Shown: piece by piece, positions 8,254 through 14,915 of the stretch
Position numbering within the stretch: the first letter of the stretch is position 1
How the letters are laid out: each line of letters opens with the position of its first letter
Translations under genes and position numbers: made by a program
Notes under the pieces: generated by a model
Databases searched by the model: none
What the model saw: only the letters and a program-made list of their open reading frames with translations
What the model was told of the DNA's origin: nothing
NCBI GenBank assembly: GCA_949118805.1
Contig: CASAUJ010000026.1
Coordinates: 1-22,001, forward strand
Reading direction: 5' to 3'
Source: an uncultured Clostridia bacterium
GTDB lineage: Bacteria; Bacillota; Clostridia; TANB77; CAG-508
DNA: 22,001 nt

Positions 8254-8298
8254 TTAGTTTTCATAATTTTATTTTTCTTTTAGTATGGTCCAAAAGAA

Positions 8299-8330
8299 AA
8301 AACTAAATTACAAAATTGTAACTTAGTTTT
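8299..8330 (-). terminator. Terminator after pilin/FGE-like gene
   Basis: Arms 8299-8313 and 8316-8330 pair at 14 of 15 positions (AAAACTAA... with ...TTAGTTTT), with the central AATT forming the loop. On the minus strand TTTTTTCTTTT follows. It lies about 75 bases after the stop at 8405, with a REP-like sequence between. Confidence 0.7.
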
Positions 8331-8359
8331 CTAAATTTTAAAGTATAATTGAAATCAAA

Positions 8360-8392
8360 TGGGGTTAAGGTGTGCCTGTCCCACTTTTGCCA
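8360..8392. repeat. REP-like GC-rich element
   Basis: A stretch of unusually high GC for this window, reading on the minus strand TGGGACAGGCACACC followed by TTAACCCC. It begins with the GGGACAG head also seen at about 4160 and resembles dispersed repeats seen in other Clostridia. It occurs once here, so repeat status is inferred from composition and the shared GGGAC head only. Confidence 0.4.
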
Positions 8393-8404
8393 TAACATCT
8401 AATT

Positions 8405-9772
8405 TTACCATAAAGCAGGGCGAAATCCTACTGTGTTCGGATTATATGATGGATTGATACTGTATCTACTAATAGCTGAAACAGTCCCATAATTTCTACA
8501 AGCTCCTCCTCTAGCAACATGACGAACATAATATTCTTTCATATCTTTTTCAAGAGTCCATTCTTCTAAATTTCCTACTAGATCATAAATCTCTAATACA
8601 GCATTTCTTTCTGTTGCTCCTGTTGTTAAGAATACTTGTGAACTTGGTTTTTCATATATATATTTCCCTCTCGTAATTATAAAACTAACATCACTATAAT
8701 TTCCCCATGCATTCGAATTTGTTTTTAACTTTTCCTGCCTTTCTTCAATTGTTTCACCTAAACTCCTTCCTTTTTCTTCAATAAATTTTAATACTAAATC
8801 CCATTGAATTCCAAACATTAAACTACTTGTTTTTCCTCCTGTTGCTAATTCTTTGGACTTTGTTTGTGCTTGTGCACAAGTGATAAAATTATAAGGATAT
8901 ACATTTTGTCGAATTATTGCTGTTACTAGTTCATCATCCTTTGTATATCTAGGAGTTATTGTTCCTGCTTCATATCTTCCAATATAGAATCCTCCATTTT
9001 CATATACTCTCTTTAACATTAATTGTTTACATTGATTGTATTCATCAACATTATTAAACCCTACTATAAATGAATCTGCATAATCTGTATTTCTATAATT
9101 ATAGGCATACTTTTGTAAAATACTTTCAATTTTCTCATAATCTTCTGGACTTGTAGGTGGTGTTCCCGCATATTCTGGATTTGTATAAATAGACTTTGGT
9201 ACTTCGATCCACACCCATTCATTCCCATTACTATCTGTCATAACAAGTCCAGTATCAATTGTCCCCTCTAATTTCTGTGCTCCTTCTGGCACAAATGGTG
9301 TAGTATCCGCTGTTGTTGGAGGAATAATTGATCCCGAACCATCACCTGTTGAGCCACCACCTGTCGTATTATTGTCACCTGTTGTATTATCTGATCCATC
9401 TCCTGTTGATATTTTCCCAATATAATCATCTAATTTCCCTGTAATTTCATATCCTAAATCTGTTCTTATGGCTCCTGTATCTTTATTTACTTGATCATCT
9501 TTACTAATTACCTTTGCATTTTTTAACTCTTCTATAACATCATCCATTCCTGGACTTTTATGTTTTTGCTCTGCCTTTATAATAGCCATATCAACTTGTT
9601 CTTCCAAACTTGCCTTTTCTGCTAATTCTTTAGCTGTTCTTGCCTCTTTAATTACACCTTTATCACTAGTTAAACTTCCAATTGTTACTCCTGCAATTAT
9701 AATTAATACCACTATCGTAATTACCAATGCAATTAGTGTTATTCCCTTTCCTTCCTTTAGATTTCGTTTCAT
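8405..9772 (-). CDS. Pilin-like N-terminus fused to FGE/C-type-lectin-like domain
   Basis: The 455-residue protein has three parts. Residues 1-35 are a pilin-type leader and helix (GKGITLIALVIT, again lacking Glu at +5). Residues about 36-125 form a charged helical segment like a pseudopilin body. A Gly/Thr/Ser/Asp-rich linker (about 126-160) leads to a C-terminal domain of the formylglycine-generating enzyme/SUMF1 fold, shown by NEWVWIEVP, FYIGRYEAG, DLVGNLEEWT, ARGGACRNYG and the final GFRPALW. The residues needed for sulfatase activation cannot be confirmed, so it is more likely a binding domain with a lectin-like fold. AAAGGAGGG precedes ATG 9772. The C-terminal RGG...GFRP arrangement matches variable regions of retroelement-diversified proteins. 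Confidence 0.8.
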   Translation of the reverse strand: MKRNLKEGKGITLIALVITIVVLIIIAGVTIGSLTSDKGVIKEARTAKELAEKASLEEQVDMAIIKAEQKHKSPGMDDVIEELKNAKVISKDDQVNKDTGAIRTDLGYEITGKLDDYIGKISTGDGSDNTTGDNNTTGGGSTGDGSGSIIPPTTADTTPFVPEGAQKLEGTIDTGLVMTDSNGNEWVWIEVPKSIYTNPEYAGTPPTSPEDYEKIESILQKYAYNYRNTDYADSFIVGFNNVDEYNQCKQLMLKRVYENGGFYIGRYEAGTITPRYTKDDELVTAIIRQNVYPYNFITCAQAQTKSKELATGGKTSSLMFGIQWDLVLKFIEEKGRSLGETIEERQEKLKTNSNAWGNYSDVSFIITRGKYIYEKPSSQVFLTTGATERNAVLEIYDLVGNLEEWTLEKDMKEYYVRHVARGGACRNYGTVSAISRYSINPSYNPNTVGFRPALW

Positions 9773-9793
9773 TTTTTGTTCCCTCCTTTATTT

Positions 9794-9934
9794 TTAGAAA
9801 AACACAAAAACAAGACATAAACCTATATTTCTATAAGTTTTTGTCTTGTCTCTTTTTTCCTTTTTTCTTTTATTATCTAAAGTGTAGATCCCTCTTACAG
9901 TATCAGTATCTATAAATTTTGTTTTCTTTTGCAT
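9794..9934 (-). CDS. Possible 46-residue small ORF
   Basis: ATG 9934 follows AAAGAGG at 7-base spacing and opens a 46-codon frame beginning MQKKTKFIDTDTVRG, ending in a hydrophobic LCLVFVFF. The middle is very rich in Lys and Arg. Its last third overlaps the terminator hairpin at 9810-9849, which argues against a real gene; the good ribosome binding site argues for one. It could also be a remnant. No family recognised. Confidence 0.25.
   Translation of the reverse strand: MQKKTKFIDTDTVRGIYTLDNKRKKEKRDKTKTYRNIGLCLVFVFF
9810..9849 (-). terminator. Terminator of the HD-secD-secF operon
   Basis: Arms 9810-9827 and 9832-9849 pair at 16 of 18 positions (ACAAGACA... with ...TGTCTTGT) around a 4-base loop. 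On the minus strand TTTTTGTGTTTTTC follows. It lies between secF and the pilin/FGE-like gene. Confidence 0.8.
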
Positions 9935-9966
9935 CCCAATTCCTCTTTTTATTTGTTGTATTCAGA

Positions 9967-10620
9967 TTATTTCTCATTTTTGTTTTCTACTAATTTCTTC
10001 TCAAAATAAGTAGTAATTCCCATCAAAGACAATAAATATACAGCTAATACCAATGGAATTGTTACTCTTCCGATCGGAATTCTAGCAATTGCCATTACAC
10101 TTAATAAAGTAGCTTGGGCCACTATTAATAAAGCAATTGTTTTCCATAGTGTTTTCACAACTCCCAATTTATAATAACGAACCATCATATAAACTAATAT
10201 AATAATACTTGTGATAGCAAATGGCCAAATATAAGGACTGATAATATCCCTTCCTCTTGTGTGAGGAACTTTTGCAATTTCTACACTATCTGCTGAAATT
10301 TCCACCTCATATTTCTCATTTATTTTATTAATCATCTCCACTTTTTGCTCTTCTGTTATTTCTTTTGCAAGAATACTGATGGTATCTTCATATACTTCTA
10401 CTTTTTGTAAAATAACAGCTTGATCTCCCAATATTTCATCTGTTATCTGTTTTATATCTTGCATTTCAAATTCTTTTTCCAAATATAATTGTATTTTTTT
10501 TGCTTCTTGGTATTTTAAATCAAAATTTAATCCTATTGTAAAAGTAACAATAATTCCTGCCATTATAATCACAGCAATTAAAAGTGCTATTATTTTTGTT
10601 TTTTTGCTTCCTTCTTTCAT
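9967..10620 (-). CDS. Divergent, shortened SecF-like protein
   Basis: The 217-residue protein has one N-terminal membrane helix (about 10-30), a GLNFDLKYQ segment where SecF has GIDFTGG, an extracytoplasmic domain (about 35-120), and only about three further helices (about 126-146, 156-175, 180-200). Typical SecF has around 300 residues and six helices. It is called SecF mainly because it follows the SecD-like gene after 6 bases and an HD gene, the order known for clostridial secDF. SecDF uses proton flow to pull secreted proteins out of the SecYEG channel. The lost C-terminal helices suggest reduced or altered function. AAAGGA precedes ATG 10620. Confidence 0.65.
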   Translation of the reverse strand: MKEGSKKTKIIALLIAVIIMAGIIVTFTIGLNFDLKYQEAKKIQLYLEKEFEMQDIKQITDEILGDQAVILQKVEVYEDTISILAKEITEEQKVEMINKINEKYEVEISADSVEIAKVPHTRGRDIISPYIWPFAITSIIILVYMMVRYYKLGVVKTLWKTIALLIVAQATLLSVMAIARIPIGRVTIPLVLAVYLLSLMGITTYFEKKLVENKNEK

Positions 10621-10626
10621 CTTCTA

Positions 10627-11925
10627 CTATTCCTTTCTTGCATCTATTTTAAATAAACTATTGGTTACTATCCCATTATAAATGGCGATCAAAGCAATTC
10701 CCCAAATCATTGTCATTCCAAAACTGCTAATTGGTATCCAGTTAATAAAGCAAAAAGTAACTACGGTAATAATAACTGGTATCATTCTAATCCAATAATT
10801 TTTATAAACAGTCTTTCTATCCTCTACTTTTGCTAATAACTGATATAATAAAATATAATTTAATATAAATGCTATCAATACGCCAAAAATCCCCTCTATT
10901 GACAACACAACATTTGCATATCGAATTATAATCATGAATAGGGAAACAAAGCCAATATAAGAAATCACTCCTAATGCTCCTATTTTTTTATATTTTACAA
11001 TTATTGCTATCATACCAATTCCTATCATTCCTAAAATGATATAAATTGCTATTGAAATTTCGCGATCTGTTATATCTGATAAAATATATTGATTTTCCTC
11101 TATTTCATATTGAATTGGCATACTACCAGTATTTAATACAGTCGCTATACTAGCAGCTTGATTCACATATCCTTGTAACGTTTTCTGATCGGTTGATGAA
11201 GATCCAATCGATAATTGTATTTTTCCCGTTTTAATTGGATTTTCAAAACTGGTACTCATAATTTCTTCACCATCTAAATTTATCGTTACTTTCTTTTCTG
11301 TTTTCGTTTCTGTATTTTCTTCTGTTTCATTTGTTTCTGTTGTATTTTCTGATACTTCATTTCCAGATGTTGTATTTTCTACTTTTACATATTGTTTACT
11401 AATGTCTTCTAATTTTTTAGTTCCTTCTTGATTAAATTCAATTTCTAAATACACCGTTGTTCCTCTTGATGTGCTACCATTTGAACCACTCATAACTCTT
11501 GCTTGTTTTATTTTTTCATTATTTAATAAAACTTCTTTTGTTTCACTATCTACCATTTCAAATTTTCCAGTTGTATTTAAATTACTTACAATCTGATCTG
11601 TTGCTTTATTCTCTGTAACTTCAACCAAGATACTTCCTGTTTCTTTATCTAATTTTATGATATAATTACCAATTCCTAATTTTTGCAATCTTTTTTCTAT
11701 TATTTTTTTGGATATCTGATAATTTTCTGCTGTTTTAGTTTCTGCATTATTGTCTTCACTTACTTTAAGTTTAATATTTCTACTTCCTTTTAAATCCATT
11801 GCAAAATCATAATCTTTTACTTGATTTTCCATTCTATTTTGTACTTTTGTATAAACTCCAAAAAAAGCTATCATGGTAATTGCTACCACTATTAATGTAA
11901 TCGTTAATATTTTTATTTTTTTCAT
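10627..11925 (-). CDS. secD: Divergent SecD-like protein
   Basis: From ATG 11925 the protein is 432 residues. The longer reading to 11940 lacks a ribosome binding site, while GGAGG lies 8 bases before ATG 11925. It has an N-terminal helix, a large external part with DLKGSRNIKLKV (SecD P1-like start) and ASIATVLNTGSMPIQYEI (matching the SecD segment before its membrane block), then about five helices from residue 290. A low-complexity Asn/Thr/Glu insert (NTTETNETEENTETKTEKK, about residues 195-213) is unusual. The SecD motif around the conserved transmembrane Asp (VDANVLI) appears as LNYILLY here, without Asp. Middle gene of the HD-secD-secF operon. Confidence 0.75.
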   Translation of the reverse strand: MKKIKILTITLIVVAITMIAFFGVYTKVQNRMENQVKDYDFAMDLKGSRNIKLKVSEDNNAETKTAENYQISKKIIEKRLQKLGIGNYIIKLDKETGSILVEVTENKATDQIVSNLNTTGKFEMVDSETKEVLLNNEKIKQARVMSGSNGSTSRGTTVYLEIEFNQEGTKKLEDISKQYVKVENTTSGNEVSENTTETNETEENTETKTEKKVTINLDGEEIMSTSFENPIKTGKIQLSIGSSSTDQKTLQGYVNQAASIATVLNTGSMPIQYEIEENQYILSDITDREISIAIYIILGMIGIGMIAIIVKYKKIGALGVISYIGFVSLFMIIIRYANVVLSIEGIFGVLIAFILNYILLYQLLAKVEDRKTVYKNYWIRMIPVIITVVTFCFINWIPISSFGMTMIWGIALIAIYNGIVTNSLFKIDARKE

Positions 11926-11940
11926 TTTTGTTTCCTCCAT

Positions 11941-12600
11941 TTATAATAATTTTGTATCATTAATTACTAATTCAAACCAAATTTCCAAAAATTTTGCTGC
12001 ATATTTACTCATCATTGTTCGATCCATAAAAATTTCAAAATAATCTAATACAGGACAAATCTCTGTGTCAATTTTTAAATCTAAAATTACCTTCCTATCT
12101 TTGCTGTCAATTTTTAATTCCGCATTTGATACGGCATAATTAACACGGTCATGAATATCAAATGTGGATAAATTTGTATTAGAAACTCGATTTCTATGCA
12201 CATCTGATTTATCGGCTAAAATAAGAGCTGCTGAAATATCACTGATTGCTGTTCCCGTTTGCTCATCATGATTTCCAATTGCCATCATAATTTCTGTTCT
12301 TTCTTCTACTGGCATCTCCATATCTTTCAAAATTTGATAAGCTAATATCGCTCCACTGTGTGCATGATCAATACGATTTACACAATTTCCAATATCATGT
12401 AAATAACCTGCTATTTTAGCCAATTCAATTGTTCTTTCTGGATATCCCAAAGTTTCTAAAATTTTGCCTGCTCTTTGTGAAACAATCGAAATATGTCTAT
12501 GACTATGTTCTGTGTAGCCTAAACTATCCAATTGTTTTTGTGCTCCCTGAATGAGAGCTTCTACCTCTTCATTTTTTATCACATCTTCCAATGTTATCAT
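11941..12600 (-). CDS. HD-domain phosphohydrolase-like protein
   Basis: This 219-residue HD-superfamily protein shows the metal-binding pattern HSHRHISIV (about residue 33), YLHDIGN (about 67-73), HAHSG (about 78) and GNHDE (about 108), with a later LADKSDVHRNRV. HD proteins are metal-dependent phosphohydrolases acting on nucleotides or phospho-compounds; the substrate of this branch is unknown to me. AGGAGG precedes ATG 12600 and a strong promoter lies upstream. Its stop is adjacent to the SecD-like reading frame. HD then SecD then SecF is a recurring clostridial order, which supports the calls of the next two genes. Confidence 0.85.
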   Translation of the reverse strand: MITLEDVIKNEEVEALIQGAQKQLDSLGYTEHSHRHISIVSQRAGKILETLGYPERTIELAKIAGYLHDIGNCVNRIDHAHSGAILAYQILKDMEMPVEERTEIMMAIGNHDEQTGTAISDISAALILADKSDVHRNRVSNTNLSTFDIHDRVNYAVSNAELKIDSKDRKVILDLKIDTEICPVLDYFEIFMDRTMMSKYAAKFLEIWFELVINDTKLL

Positions 12601-12630
12601 TTCATTTGCCTCCTATTTTTGTCTTTCTAG

Positions 12631-12659
12631 ATTTTATCCTAAATTTTAAAAAATATCAA
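12631..12659 (-). promoter_or_regulatory. Promoter for HD-secD-secF operon
   Basis: Minus-strand TTGATA (12654-12659), 17-base spacer, TAAAAT (12631-12636), about 30 bases before the HD gene start. Confidence 0.75.
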
Positions 12660-12672
12660 CTCTTTTTACAAT

Positions 12673-12716
12673 AAATTTGTGCAAATTAACACTCTTTTAT
12701 TAATTTGCACAAATTT
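12673..12716. terminator. 17-bp perfect hairpin after TasA-like operon
   Basis: Arms 12673-12689 and 12700-12716 are perfectly complementary (AAATTTGTGCAAATTAA and its reverse complement) around a 10-base loop. It follows the stop of the gene at 12732 by 15 bases and precedes the HD promoter. The T-run on the minus strand is weak, so termination is likely but not certain; the symmetric TTTGTGCAAATT could also bind a regulator. Confidence 0.6.
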
Positions 12717-12731
12717 GTTCCTATTCATACA

Positions 12732-13331
12732 TTATTTTCCTATTGCATAGATAATAAAATTAAATTGTTTAATTGTTTCTCCATCTTCTGTATCTTGTAA
12801 ATTTTGCTTTGTATCTTTTTCATATTCCCATTTCCATAAAATTTTAATTGTTTTATTACCTATGAGTTCTCCGTTTAGTTCTTCTTCCATATCTTCTAAT
12901 TTTTCATACTTTCTATCTTTTCCTTCTATTTGAAAACTTAAATTCTTTGGTTTTTGATTTTGTCTGTCAAATTTTATTTGATAGTTTATTTTTTTATTAG
13001 TTTTTAACAATATTTCGAACTCCCCTTCTGTTCCAGGGGCTATTTTTTTATAAATCAAGGAATCTTTATGTATGGTATCTAATAAAAAAATCTCTTTAAA
13101 ATCAATATTATGATAAGATACCTCAAAAATATATGCTTTCTCTTTTGAATCCTTTTGTTCTTTTGATATAAGTGTATTTTTGTTTTCTCCCTCTTTTGAA
13201 GAAAACAGTCTGAAAAAAATAAATTGATCTTGAAATTGATTTTTGAAATCTGTCTTATTTCGAATAAAAAATATAACGATTATAAAAATTATCATTACGA
13301 ATAAAAATACTTTTTTTGTTTTCTTTTTCAC
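12732..13331 (-). CDS. TasA-like exported protein, last gene of operon
   Basis: The 199-residue protein begins with a Lys-rich segment and a hydrophobic helix (about residues 8-22). The mature part is a paralogue of the protein at 14021-14608: both share KIAPGT-G, a YQIKF strand, Q-KP-NL, a W-KWEY block and a closing DTED followed by a beta strand. This is the pattern of TasA/camelysin-type proteins secreted through SipW-like signal peptidases, which form matrix fibres in Bacillus. The start is GTG 13331, the first possible start after an in-frame stop, with AAGGAGG 12 bases upstream. Only 18 bases separate it from the preceding gene. Confidence 0.65.
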   Translation of the reverse strand: MKKKTKKVFLFVMIIFIIVIFFIRNKTDFKNQFQDQFIFFRLFSSKEGENKNTLISKEQKDSKEKAYIFEVSYHNIDFKEIFLLDTIHKDSLIYKKIAPGTEGEFEILLKTNKKINYQIKFDRQNQKPKNLSFQIEGKDRKYEKLEDMEEELNGELIGNKTIKILWKWEYEKDTKQNLQDTEDGETIKQFNFIIYAIGK

Positions 13332-13349
13332 TTTGTTTTAGTGCCTCCT

Positions 13350-13859
13350 TTAAATCTTAAATTGTTCCGAATGCACTTTTATTTGTATTTCTTGTAAAAT
13401 ATTTTTATCGGTTGTATTTTTTTCCTTATCATATAATATTTCTAACTGATAACAATCTTCTTGGACCTTTTCTTTTCCCAATTTCATGGCAGTTGTTTTG
13501 TTCTTTTCCAATTTAATTTCTTCCTGATTTTTATAAAGTTTGAAAGAAATTGATTCTTCTGTTTCTGATAAAATTTCTATATAATATTGTAAGTCTACTT
13601 GTGTAATAGCATTATTTTCTTTATAATTTTTCACCTTAAAACAATACGCTTCTTTTTCCTTTTCACCATCCATATTGATCTTTGGACTACTTTCTACTAC
13701 CATGATTGGTTCTGCGATTTTAGCAGTTGTTTGTATTTTAGTATGACTATATTCTTTTCCCATACTATAACCAGAAAAAAATAAAATTAATACCATAACA
13801 CTCACCGTTATTAATGTTATCTCTCTTCTTTTGTTTTTTAATAGCTTTTTTATGATAAT
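13350..13859 (-). CDS. TasA/SipW-type exported protein with probable ATT start
   Basis: With GTG 13805 as start, the protein would begin inside its own membrane helix and lack a ribosome binding site. Reading upstream, the frame stays open for 18 more codons encoding a basic stretch (KKLLKNKRRE) followed by hydrophobic residues, a normal signal-peptide start. A TAG stop at 13863-13865 limits it. AAGGAGGAGGG lies about 7 bases before ATT 13857-13859; ATC and ATA follow. No ATG, GTG or TTG exists there. The 169-residue product has a helix, then KIQTTAKIAEPIMVVE and beta-rich segments (YCFKVKNY, YYIEIL) like minor TasA-like proteins. An ATG-to-ATT mutation inactivating the gene is the alternative. 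Confidence 0.6.
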   Translation of the reverse strand: MIIKKLLKNKRREITLITVSVMVLILFFSGYSMGKEYSHTKIQTTAKIAEPIMVVESSPKINMDGEKEKEAYCFKVKNYKENNAITQVDLQYYIEILSETEESISFKLYKNQEEIKLEKNKTTAMKLGKEKVQEDCYQLEILYDKEKNTTDKNILQEIQIKVHSEQFKI

Positions 13860-13885
13860 TCTCTATCCCTCCTCCTTAATTTTAC

Positions 13886-13921
13886 TTTAGTAAGGACAAT
13901 TTTTTACTTGTCCTTACTAAA
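13886..13921. terminator. Intercistronic hairpin within TasA-like operon
   Basis: Arms 13886-13899 and 13908-13921 are perfect 14-bp complements (TTTAGTAAGGACAA) with an 8-base loop. On the minus strand no T-run follows; instead AATTAAGGAGG, the next gene's ribosome binding site, comes about 8 bases later. It probably acts as a partial terminator or as a 3' stabiliser of the upstream message, so the first gene would be expressed more than the next two. Confidence 0.55.
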
Positions 13922-14020
13922 AATTGACAAATAAAATAAAAATATAATAATAGAATAAAGGTTACTTTTATGCTCAGAACTTTTATGAACATTTTCAATT
14001 CTCTAATTTTTTAAATTGTT

Positions 14021-14608
14021 CTATTGTTGTGGTAATACCTGTGTTCCAGAAACCATTACTTCGAAACTATAAGTAACAATTCTTTGTGAATCCTCTGTAT
14101 CTGTCCTATCGTTACTTGCCATTTCATTTTCGTTTGTTCCTGTTTGATATTCCCATTTCCAACCAATTGTTAATGTTCTTGTCTTGTTTTCATCATCTGC
14201 ATAAATGGTTCCAGATAAGTCGTTTTCTAATTCTGTAATAGAATTATATTCTTGATGATCATAAATAAATTTCAAATTTGTTGGTTTTTGACTTTCATTG
14301 ACAAACTTAATCTGATAATCAATTCCTACATCAGAATCAGTTCCATCTACTATAATATCAAAACTTCCTCTTGTTCCTGGTGCAATTTTGTTTCCTACTA
14401 AAGTTTGATTATCACAAGTAGATACTAATTCAATTTTTTGGACTTGTTCCTTTTGCCCATTCACCTTGAAACTCCATGTTGCCACTTCTGCCATTCCATT
14501 TCCTCTTACTTCTGACACATATTTCGAATAACTTTGTCCTCCTATAAAAGATAATAAAATGCAAGACAAAATAGCAACAATTAGTAATATTTTTTTCTTT
14601 TTACTCAA
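14021..14608 (-). CDS. TasA-like major exported protein
   Basis: The 195-residue protein has a signal segment (LLIVAILSCILLSFIGG, about residues 7-23) followed by YSKYVSEVRGNGMAEVATWSF, the hallmark of SipW-dependent TasA/camelysin-like proteins: cleavage just before an S/A-K-Y run and a first strand of A-x-A-x-W-x-F type. The body has KIAPGTRGSFDI, VDYQIKF-type strands, and ends in RIVTYSFEV. Such proteins form extracellular fibres or surface layers. The start is TTG 14608 with AAGGAGG 9 bases before it. A consensus promoter lies 110 bases upstream, making it the likely main product of this operon. No SipW-like peptidase gene lies in the window. Confidence 0.75.
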   Translation of the reverse strand: MSKKKKILLIVAILSCILLSFIGGQSYSKYVSEVRGNGMAEVATWSFKVNGQKEQVQKIELVSTCDNQTLVGNKIAPGTRGSFDIIVDGTDSDVGIDYQIKFVNESQKPTNLKFIYDHQEYNSITELENDLSGTIYADDENKTRTLTIGWKWEYQTGTNENEMASNDRTDTEDSQRIVTYSFEVMVSGTQVLPQQ

Positions 14609-14716
14609 ATAGGCTTTCCTCCTTTCTTCTTCAATTTTTAGTTTGGATAATTTTCGATAAACTTTCGAATTAAAATTTCTTGAAATAAAAAATTAGAAAT
14701 TTGAAAATGTAATCAC

Positions 14717-14745
14717 ATTATAGTTCTATTTCTTTTAATTGTCAA
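14717..14745 (-). promoter_or_regulatory. Consensus promoter for TasA-like operon
   Basis: Minus-strand TTGACA (14740-14745), 17-base spacer, TATAAT (14717-14722). Both boxes are perfect, the strongest predicted promoter of the window, which fits high expression of a structural surface protein. Confidence 0.85.
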
Positions 14746-14805
14746 CAATTTTTCATCGCAGAATTCGACATTTTTCATTTCTATCTCTTTATTTTACAGC
14801 TTTTC

Positions 14806-14834
14806 TTGACTTTTCCATTTTTTTACACTATAAT
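14806..14834 (+). promoter_or_regulatory. Promoter for Ig/ChW-like exported protein gene
   Basis: TTGACT (14806-14811), 17-base spacer, TATAAT (14829-14834), about 80 bases before the TTG start at 14916. Confidence 0.8.
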
Positions 14835-14915
14835 ATTATCGTATTTTCTATCTTTTATTTTTTTCGTTATTTTCCCAAATAAAAACAAATTATAAATTGA
14901 AAGGAGCGTTGTTTA

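Larger units (their letters stand above)
14609..14915. other. Divergent intergenic region with two face-away promoters
   Basis: This 307-base AT-rich gap holds a minus-strand promoter at 14717-14745 and a plus-strand promoter at 14806-14834, 60 bases apart, plus the ribosome binding sites of the two flanking TTG-start genes. The leftward transcript has a leader of roughly 100 bases. No hairpin typical of a riboswitch was seen. Space between the promoters could accommodate a shared regulator. Confidence 0.7.

Noticed and set aside
8405..9772. True formylglycine-generating enzyme activity
   Set aside because: The fold motifs match but the catalytic cysteine pattern is not evident and no sulfatase gene is nearby; a binding role is more likely.
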